From: Brevibacillus aydinogluensis
Lineage (GTDB): Bacteria > Bacillota > Bacilli > Brevibacillales > Brevibacillaceae
NCBI RefSeq assembly: GCF_031954365.1
Contig: NZ_JAUSVZ010000013.1
Strand: one strand, 5' to 3'
DNA length: 64,000 nt
The position numbers and the translations under genes are program-made. Numbering within the stretch: position 1 is the first letter of the stretch; each line of letters begins with the position of its first letter. Positions 59,203-64,000 of this stretch are shown one piece after another. A model generated the notes under the pieces. The model made no database searches and was not told where the DNA came from. It saw only the letters and a program-made list of their open reading frames with translations.

Positions 59203-59490
59203 AAAAGCCCGCCCCAGATTGGGACGAGCATACTTCTCGTGGTACCACCCAAATGCTCCGCCTTCTCACGAACAGCGGACTTGTCGAGTCAGACTGCTGC
59301 TGACTCACCCGTAACGCAGGTTTGCGTCGCGAACTACTTGGCGCCGGAAACGGCGGTTCATCCGCGAAACTCAGGGGCCATGTTCGGCTTGATCGCTTAT
59401 ACCGGATCGCAGCTACCCCGGCTCTCTGTCATAAGGATGGCAAGCCTACTCTTCCCGTCATGGTCGTTCGCTATGAAATACCTGATTCAT
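59203..59490 (-). promoter_or_regulatory. T-box riboswitch (methionine)
   Basis: The minus-strand leader contains the T-box GGGTGGTACCACG (59250-59238), a Stem I AGAGAGCCGGGG-type loop and a specifier-loop context GAAC-ATG-GCCCC, with the Met codon at 59381-59379. A terminator (arms in 59203-59228, then TTTTATTTTTT) precedes the metG SD. Uncharged tRNA(Met) should promote read-through into metG-tatD. Confidence 0.93.
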
Positions 59491-59495
59491 CCTCT

Positions 59496-59523
59496 ATTGT
59501 ACACAACCGCCTCGTTTTGTAAA
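59496..59523 (-). promoter_or_regulatory. Sigma-A promoter of the metG leader
   Basis: TTTACA (59523-59518), 16-nt spacer, TACAAT (59501-59496), just upstream of the T-box leader. Confidence 0.75.
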
Positions 59524-59616
59524 CCACCCGCCTGCAACTTTGCGGAAGGACAGACGGAGCTTGACGGGACCAGGTTGAGGGGGAAAAAAGGAATTGGTAG
59601 AAAAAAAAGCCACATT

Positions 59617-59656
59617 TGTCGAATCACCTCTCTATCATTCGACATAAGGTGTCGAA
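59617..59656. promoter_or_regulatory. Cluster of three Spo0A boxes
   Basis: Perfect 0A boxes TGTCGAA at 59617-59623 (+), 59638-59644 (-) and 59650-59656 (+). They lie between the divergent metG and abrB promoters, about 140 bp upstream of the abrB -35 and about 100 bp upstream of the metG -35. Confidence 0.65.
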
Positions 59657-59791
59657 TTCGACCTTCCATGCTTCCAGTTACTTTTTTCCAAGAATTCGAT
59701 GCACATTAAGATAAAGCGCACCCAAACAATGGTCCTGTCATATCTACTAAATTCGCACCAGATGCAAATTCAAAGAATTGTAAAATTCATA

Positions 59792-59842
59792 TTGACACCT
59801 TTGGGAATCGCTGGTATGATGGGAACAACGGAAATTGTCGAA
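59792..59842 (+). promoter_or_regulatory. abrB promoter with a Spo0A box
   Basis: TTGACA (59792-59797), 17 nt, TATGAT (59815-59820). A perfect 0A box TGTCGAA lies at 59836-59842, just downstream of the start point, followed by TTGACGATT. Repression of abrB by Spo0A-P from downstream sites is established in B. subtilis. Confidence 0.85.
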
Positions 59843-59912
59843 TATTGACGATTTATGATCCGATTTGCACAATAAACGACACTGGGCAACATTGTGAGAG
59901 GAGAGACGATTT

Positions 59913-60164
59913 ATGATGAAATCGACGGGGATTGTACGTAAGGTGGACGAGCTGGGCCGCGTGGTGATTCCGATCGAACTGCGCCGCACCCTGGGCATCG
60001 CCGAAAAAGACGCGTTGGAAATTTACGTGGACGGAGAGCGCATCATCCTGAAAAAGTACGAGCCTGCTTGTATTTTCTGCGGTAACGCTGACCGTGTTTC
60101 CTATTTCAAAGGCAAAATCATTTGCCAGGACTGCCTGAACGAACTGCCTGCGGTCAAGCGCTAA
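59913..60164 (+). CDS. abrB: Transition-state regulator AbrB
   Basis: 83 aa. The N-terminal swapped-hairpin domain (MKSTGIVRKVDELGRVVIPIELRRTLGIAEKDALEIYVD) is almost identical to B. subtilis AbrB. The C-terminal part differs: it carries two CxxC pairs (Cys 53/56 and 71/74, CIFCG...CQDCL), suggesting a zinc-bound multimerisation domain in place of the usual one. It represses post-exponential genes during growth. The start is ATG 59913, or the next codon at 59916, both after AGGAG. One of the few + strand genes. Confidence 0.95.
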   Translation: MMKSTGIVRKVDELGRVVIPIELRRTLGIAEKDALEIYVDGERIILKKYEPACIFCGNADRVSYFKGKIICQDCLNELPAVKR

Positions 60165-60222
60165 TCGTCCGCTCAACCATATAGCGCCGCTTTTCGTTGA
60201 GCAGATTGCTGCCATAAAAACG

Positions 60223-60254
60223 AAAAAGGCCGGGGATGACTCCCCGGCCTTTTT
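60223..60254. terminator. Bidirectional terminator after abrB (left copy)
   Basis: A 22-bp hairpin at 60228-60249 (ggccgggg/ccccggcc) with A5 on the left and T5 on the right. A near copy lies at 60598-60619, beyond the repeat element. Confidence 0.88.
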
Positions 60255-60595
60255 AGACTGAAGACAAAATGTACTTCGTTATCAATGAGATTCCGCAAGG
60301 AAACCATTCCATCATTGTCAGGCCGAAAGGCCTGCATATTGATCAACCGAAGGTGGAGATAAAGTACAGGCATGGAGTGATGGGCCAAGCGAGCTCCTTT
60401 GACGACCTGCTCAGCGGAAAAACGAAAGACGCGGGAAAAAACAGGGGGCACAAGTCTCACTTCATTGAAATACCCAGATGTTTGCCCCCTGCCCGCGTCG
60501 CGTTTTTGAGCGGACATCTTCCACTTCTTTGCTGGTCGTCAAGAGAGCGAGCGGGCCCGATCACCCATGCGCCACGGACTTTGTCTACACGCTGA
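60255..60595 (-). repeat. Terminator-associated intergenic repeat, full copy with nested insert
   Basis: The ends agactgaagacaaa (60255-60268) and tttgtctacacgctga (60580-60595), the inner hairpin aggccgaaaggcct and the block gggccaagcgag...gcgggcccgatc match the copy at 43485-43655. Without its nested insert and the duplicated 6 bp the element would be 183 bp. It is flanked by two copies of the local terminator. No coding capacity. Confidence 0.85.
60394..60545. mobile_element. 152-bp self-complementary MITE-like insert
   Basis: It interrupts the conserved block of the outer repeat and is flanked by AGCGAG on both sides (60388-60393, 60546-60551); the intact copy has this sequence once. Its ends ctcctttgacgacc and ggtcgtcaagag are inverted repeats. 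Inner arms pair too (cagggggca/tgccccctg; gacgcggg/cccgcgtc), so most of it could fold into one hairpin. No transposase is encoded. Confidence 0.75.
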
Positions 60596-60597
60596 AA

Positions 60598-60625
60598 GGT
60601 CGGGGATGACCCCCCGGCCTTTTTT
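60598..60625. terminator. Terminator hairpin between the repeat and rsmI (right copy)
   Basis: ggtcgggg/ccccggcc-type hairpin (60598-60619), differing from the left copy (60228-60249) by two bases, followed by six T on the + strand. It lies 11 bp past the rsmI stop. Confidence 0.85.
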
Positions 60626-60636
60626 CATGCGTGCGA

Positions 60637-61521
60637 TCACGCTTGCGGATCGCGGTGGTATTCATTGTAGACGTCCCGCTTTGACAGGCCGCGATCCTCT
60701 GCTGCCTGTTTGATCGCTTCCTTTTTGCTCATGCCTTGCTCGCAGTAGCGGTCGACATGCTCCCGGATGTCAAGCGGCTGCCACCAGGCCGCTTCTTCTT
60801 CCGGAACGACCGGCTCGCCGCGGTATCCTTCCACGATCAAGCAGTACTCGCCTCGCGCCTCCCCCGCCGCCAGCAAGTCAATCAGATCGCCCAGCGTGCC
60901 GCGGGCAAACTCTTCGTAGCGCTTGGTCAATTCCCGCGCCAGCACGGCACGGCGATCGCCCCAGGCTTCCCGGATGGCCTGGAGCGTTTTCACGATACGA
61001 TGGGGCGCTTCGTAAAACAGCAGCGTCTCCGGATAGCGCTCCAACCGCTGCAGTTCTTCCCGGCGCGCTTTGTTCTCGCGCGGCAAAAAACCGCAAAACA
61101 CGAAGCGGTCTGTCGGCAGGCCGGAAGCAATCAGCGCGGTCAGCGCGGCGTTTGCGCCGGGGACAGGAATTACGGGAAAGCCTGCCGCCACAGCATCCCG
61201 CACCAGATCGGCCCCCGGGTCGGAGATGGCGGGCAGTCCGGCGTCACTCACCAGAGCAATCCGCTTTCCTTCCGCCAGCCATTGCAAGAGACCGCTGCCG
61301 CTGGCCTCCTTGTTGTGCTCGTGGTAGCTGACCGTCCGCTTCTCAATCTGAAAATGGTTCAGCAGCTTGCGGGTTTGCCGGGTGTCTTCGCAGGCGATCA
61401 CATCGACAGTCCGCAGCGTTTCCAGACAGCGAACCGTGATGTCGTCCAGGTTGCCGATGGGCGTGGCCACCAGGTAGAGGACCCCTGTATGTTCGTCGGT
61501 GAAACTGCGCTGGACGTTCAT
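60637..61521 (-). CDS. rsmI: 16S rRNA (cytidine-2'-O)-methyltransferase
   Basis: 294 aa. It methylates C1402 of 16S rRNA. Tetrapyrrole-methylase fold: LYLVATPIGNLDDITVRCLETL, CEDTRQTRKLLNHF, ALVSDAGLPAISDPG, PVPGANAALTALIASGLPTDRFVFCGFLP and YEAPHRIVKTL. A helical C-terminal domain (SKKEAIKQAAEDRGLSKRDVY) follows. ATG 61521 overlaps the yazA stop (ATGA). Confidence 0.96.
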   Translation of the reverse strand: MNVQRSFTDEHTGVLYLVATPIGNLDDITVRCLETLRTVDVIACEDTRQTRKLLNHFQIEKRTVSYHEHNKEASGSGLLQWLAEGKRIALVSDAGLPAISDPGADLVRDAVAAGFPVIPVPGANAALTALIASGLPTDRFVFCGFLPRENKARREELQRLERYPETLLFYEAPHRIVKTLQAIREAWGDRRAVLARELTKRYEEFARGTLGDLIDLLAAGEARGEYCLIVEGYRGEPVVPEEEAAWWQPLDIREHVDRYCEQGMSKKEAIKQAAEDRGLSKRDVYNEYHRDPQA

Positions 61522-61823
61522 GACGTACGACCACCTTCCTCGATCAGTTCTTCCTTTTGCGAGCGGGTCAGGCGTTTGATCGCTTCCTCCCGCCTGATTC
61601 CCCACGAGCGGTCCGTTCCTTCTTCCCAATACATCAGCTCCACCGGCCCTCGGCCCCGCGTGTACTTGGCCCCTCTGCCCTCATTGTGCTCCCGGATGCG
61701 GCGGGCCAATTCCGTGGCATACCCGGTGTAATAGGTCCCGTCCACGCAGCGCAGGATGTAGACAAAGTGGCTTTTATGCGAGGGAATCTCGCTTTCCGAA
61801 ATAGATTTCCTGCAGTTCTTCAC
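61518..61823 (-). CDS. yazA: GIY-YIG domain protein YazA
   Basis: 101 aa. A single GIY-YIG nuclease-like domain of the UPF0213 type: FVYILRCVDGTYYTGYATELARRIREHNEGRGAKYTRGRGPVELMY. No partner domain. The start is uncertain: GTG 61823 has GGAGAGG at good spacing but lies 50 bp inside the yabB 3' end; no later standard start codon precedes the domain. Order yabB-yazA-rsmI as in B. subtilis. Confidence 0.88.
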   Translation of the reverse strand: MKNCRKSISESEIPSHKSHFVYILRCVDGTYYTGYATELARRIREHNEGRGAKYTRGRGPVELMYWEEGTDRSWGIRREEAIKRLTRSQKEELIEEGGRTS

Positions 61824-62541
61824 AGTATTCCTCTCCGTTTTCGTAGACAATCAACGGCGGCTGAATGCGTAGTTCCGGTCTGCCGTTGCGCATTCCCTCG
61901 ATCAGCAGCATGTTGGGCTCAGCGTCGCGGCGCGGGTAGACCAGCCGCATCCGTTTGGGCTCGATACCGTACTGGCGCATCAGTGTGATAATGTCCACCA
62001 GTCGCGTCGAGCGGTGCACCAGGGCGATTTTCCCGCCGTTTTTCAGCAATTGGCTGCCCACCCGAATGACGTCTTCCAGCGACAGCAAGATTTCGTGGCG
62101 AGCGATGGCAAAATGTTCGCTGACGTTTTTCTCGCCGCTGGTGGCCGGCATGTACGGCGGATTGCAGGTAATCAGGTCAAACTTGCCGTGCCCGAACAAC
62201 TGCACGGCGTCCTTCACATCGCCGTGGTGCATCGTAATGCGCGATTCCAGCCTGTTCAGCTTGACGTTTCGACTGGCCATGTCATACAGCCGCTCCTGGA
62301 TTTCGATGCCTTCAAATACGGCTTCCGGCGACCGCGTCGTCATGATCAGCGGGATGGCGCCGTTGCCCGTGCACATGTCCAGCACCCGTCCCCGTTTGGG
62401 CACCGATGCAAAGCGGGCCAGCAGCACCGCATCCATGGAAAAGCAAAACACTTCACGGCTTTGGATGATTTTCATCTCATGGGTGAGCAGGTCGTCAATG
62501 CGCTCCGTCTCGTAGAGCGGCACGTTGATTTCCGGTTGCAT
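61774..62541 (-). CDS. yabB: tRNA1(Val)-type (adenine-N6)-methyltransferase YabB
   Basis: 255 aa. Class I SAM fold: VLDMCTGNGAIPLIM, with the N6-adenine catalytic motif NPPYMP. It matches the TrmN6/YabB family that modifies A37 of tRNA(Val). ATG 62541 is chosen; the TTG at 62553 sits almost on the AAGGAG SD, while the ATG is 13 nt away, so neither is ideal. Confidence 0.93.
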   Translation of the reverse strand: MQPEINVPLYETERIDDLLTHEMKIIQSREVFCFSMDAVLLARFASVPKRGRVLDMCTGNGAIPLIMTTRSPEAVFEGIEIQERLYDMASRNVKLNRLESRITMHHGDVKDAVQLFGHGKFDLITCNPPYMPATSGEKNVSEHFAIARHEILLSLEDVIRVGSQLLKNGGKIALVHRSTRLVDIITLMRQYGIEPKRMRLVYPRRDAEPNMLLIEGMRNGRPELRIQPPLIVYENGEEYCEELQEIYFGKRDSLA

Positions 62542-62601
62542 CCGTTGTTCCAAACTCCTTTTTTCACTATCAGTCTCAAACGGCCTCTGCCCGTTGTCTG
62601 C

Positions 62602-62634
62602 AAAAAGCGACCTGCCGCAATGCTCAGGTCGCTT
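62602..62634 (-). terminator. Rho-independent terminator after yabA
   Basis: AAGCGACCT/AGGTCGCTT, a 9-bp perfect stem with a 12-nt loop, followed by five T on the minus strand. Confidence 0.88.
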
Positions 62635-62655
62635 CGGTACAGGCCGTGTATCCTG

Positions 62656-63021
62656 TTATTTGTGAACACCACCGCTGAGGAAGGAGAGGCAGAACAAGCA
62701 ATCTCCTTCTTTGCGCAAGCTGCCGAAATGAACGTTGCAAATGTGAAAACCTTCCGCATACAGCCGCGCCAGATTGTCATAGCCTTCTCCGACCACTTTC
62801 TTTTTGGCGGTTTCCTGCTTGTGTGTTTCTTTTTGTTTCGGCGGCGGACTGGCTGGCTTCTTGTCCAGCCGATTGCGAAGGTGTTGGTTCTCCACGAGTA
62901 ATTGGGCGTTTTCCTCCATCAAGACAACAATGACGTCTTTCAGTTCGCCAATTTCCCGATACAGATCGCCAATTCGTTCCTCGATGCTGGCCATCTTGAC
63001 GAAGATTTCCCGTTTGTCCAC
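62656..63021 (-). CDS. yabA: Replication initiation control protein YabA
   Basis: 121 aa. An N-terminal coiled coil (IFVKMASIEERIGDLYREIGELK...ENAQLLVENQHLRNRL), a Pro/Lys linker, and a C-terminal zinc-binding end (GFHICNVHFG...GDCLFCLSFL, C-x-H...CxxC). It binds DnaA and DnaN to limit initiation. GTG 63021 has GAGGTGA. Order ricT-yabA-yabB as in B. subtilis. Confidence 0.95.
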   Translation of the reverse strand: MDKREIFVKMASIEERIGDLYREIGELKDVIVVLMEENAQLLVENQHLRNRLDKKPASPPPKQKETHKQETAKKKVVGEGYDNLARLYAEGFHICNVHFGSLRKEGDCLFCLSFLSGGVHK

Positions 63022-63070
63022 TTGCTCACCTCATCCCCGCTACCCAAATCTAACCTGCTCTGTCCTCTCG

Positions 63071-63886
63071 TCAGTCAAACGTCGGATGACCTACGACAAT
63101 CTCATCGAGCGCAAATTCGATGGTGTGCTTGTTTTCCAAAAGCTCTACCTGAACGGACTGGTCGAGCACGTTGACGGAAACGACACGCCCCTCGCCCATC
63201 GGCGTGGTTACCATCGCGCCAATGTCCGGCATTTCATCCCGGGTGCTTTCGTAGTTGTCGTTTTCGTATTTCAAGCAGCACATCAACCGGCCGCAGAGAC
63301 CGGAGATTTTGGCCGGATTCAGCGAAAGGTTTTGGTCTTTTGCCATCTTGATCGACACCGGCTCGAAGTCGCCCAAAAACGTAGAGCAGCAGAGCAGCCG
63401 TCCGCACGGGCCGATGCCGCCCAGCATTTTCGCTTCGTCGCGCACGCCGATCTGGCGCAGTTCGATACGAGTGCGGAAGACAGAGGCCAGGTCCTTGACC
63501 AGTTCGCGGAAATCCACCCGCCCATCCGCAGTAAAATAAAAGATGATTTTGTTGCGGTCAAACGTGTATTCCACGTCGACCAGCTTCATCTCCAGATTGT
63601 GTTCCTTGATTTTGGTCTGACAGATGGAAAACGCGTTCTTGGCAGCCTGTTTGTTCTCCTCCACCTGCTTGGCATCCCGCTCGTTCGCCATCCGGATTAC
63701 CTTCTTCAGCGGCAGTACGACATCCTTATCGGCCACTTGCTTGCGGCCGATCACCACTTTGCCGTATTCGACCCCTCTCGCGGTTTCCACGATGACATGC
63801 GAATCCTTTTCGATCGGCAGTCGGTCGGGGTCGAAGTAATATATTTTGCCCGCTTTTTTAAAGCGGACGCCCACAACCTCGTACAA
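63071..63886 (-). CDS. ricT: RicT (YaaT), PSP1-family protein
   Basis: 271 aa. PSP1 domain (YEVVGVRFKKAGKIYYFDPDRL...VIVETARGVEYGKVV). Two cysteine clusters, GPCGRLLCC and GLCGRLMCC, correspond to the Fe-S ligand regions reported for the RicAFT complex, which affects RNase Y processing, competence, biofilm and sporulation. TTG 63886 has AGGAGGG at 8 nt. It directly follows holB. Confidence 0.95.
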   Translation of the reverse strand: MYEVVGVRFKKAGKIYYFDPDRLPIEKDSHVIVETARGVEYGKVVIGRKQVADKDVVLPLKKVIRMANERDAKQVEENKQAAKNAFSICQTKIKEHNLEMKLVDVEYTFDRNKIIFYFTADGRVDFRELVKDLASVFRTRIELRQIGVRDEAKMLGGIGPCGRLLCCSTFLGDFEPVSIKMAKDQNLSLNPAKISGLCGRLMCCLKYENDNYESTRDEMPDIGAMVTTPMGEGRVVSVNVLDQSVQVELLENKHTIEFALDEIVVGHPTFD

Positions 63887-63889
63887 AGG

Positions 63890-64000
63890 TTATCCCTCCT
63901 GGATTTGAAGAACCAACCGCTCAAGGGCCAACTGTGCGTTGGCGTTTCGCTCTATCCGATTTTTCGTTTCCATGACCAGATCGATCCCATGCAAGAGCTC
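63890..64000 (-). CDS. holB: DNA polymerase III delta' subunit, C-terminal end (partial)
   Basis: Only the last 36 codons are in the window. The tail (LVMETKNRIERNANAQLALERLVLQIQ) fits the C-terminal helical domain of HolB/DnaX-like clamp-loader subunits, and holB is the gene upstream of ricT in B. subtilis. The stop lies 4 nt before the ricT start. Runs off the right edge. Confidence 0.75.
   Translation of the reverse strand, partial: ELLHGIDLVMETKNRIERNANAQLALERLVLQIQEG

Overview
The window is chromosomal DNA from a GC-rich endospore-forming Firmicute. The evidence is dense sporulation genes (spoIIE, yabP, yabQ, yabS, yabT, spoVT, spoVG, fin, an alpha/beta-type SASP), a Met T-box, consensus sigma-A promoters, Spo0A and Zur boxes, strong Shine-Dalgarno sequences, and frequent GTG/TTG starts. 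The gene order is that of the Bacillus subtilis yaaT-to-ftsH region, read almost entirely on the minus strand. A Brevibacillus-like genus is my best guess, from composition and protein character only. I saw no rRNA, tRNA, CRISPR array or transposase gene.

Layout, left to right. 0.1-1.1 kb: two unassigned genes. 1.2-8.3 kb: a nine-gene tad/Flp pilus operon (cpaB-tadZ-tadA-tadB-tadC-flp-prepilin peptidase-tadE-tadE/F-like). 8.4-8.9 kb: two small membrane proteins. 9.1-12.4 kb: nadB-nadC-coaX. 12.7-15.9 kb: znuC-znuB-zur and znuA, each unit with its own Zur box. 16.1-18.6 kb: a PCYCGC lipoprotein (+), nadA and a HAD phosphatase. 18.9-30.2 kb: ftsH, hpt, tilS, two ThrE halves, yabT, yabS, spoIIE, yabR, divIC, yabQ, yabP. 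30.3-33.2 kb: an inserted secreted protein and a TPR protein. 33.3-46.8 kb: rqcP, mazG, yabM, spoVT, a PrsA-like foldase, mfd, fin, pth, rplY/ctc, prs, glmU. 47-52.5 kb: a G3E GTPase (+), spoVG, ridA, purR, ispE, a DUF218 protein with a terminator in its leader, and a SASP gene. 52.7-64 kb: veg, rsmA, rnmV, yabE, tatD, metG with a T-box, abrB (+), rsmI, yazA, yabB, yabA, ricT and the 3' end of holB.

Functionally this is a housekeeping and sporulation backbone (translation, DNA repair, nucleotide and cell-wall precursors, division, regulators of sporulation entry). Accessory modules have been inserted at several points: the tad pilus, zinc uptake, NAD synthesis linked to coaX, ThrE export, secreted proteins and the GTPase.

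The most unusual feature is a dispersed intergenic repeat of about 170-190 bp. Its imperfect inverted ends read agactgaagacaaa and tttgtctacacgctg. Both full copies lie in rho-independent terminators, and the local terminator hairpin is duplicated on both sides. One copy carries a second, 152-bp self-complementary insert flanked by a 6-bp duplication. Two further partial copies also adjoin terminators.
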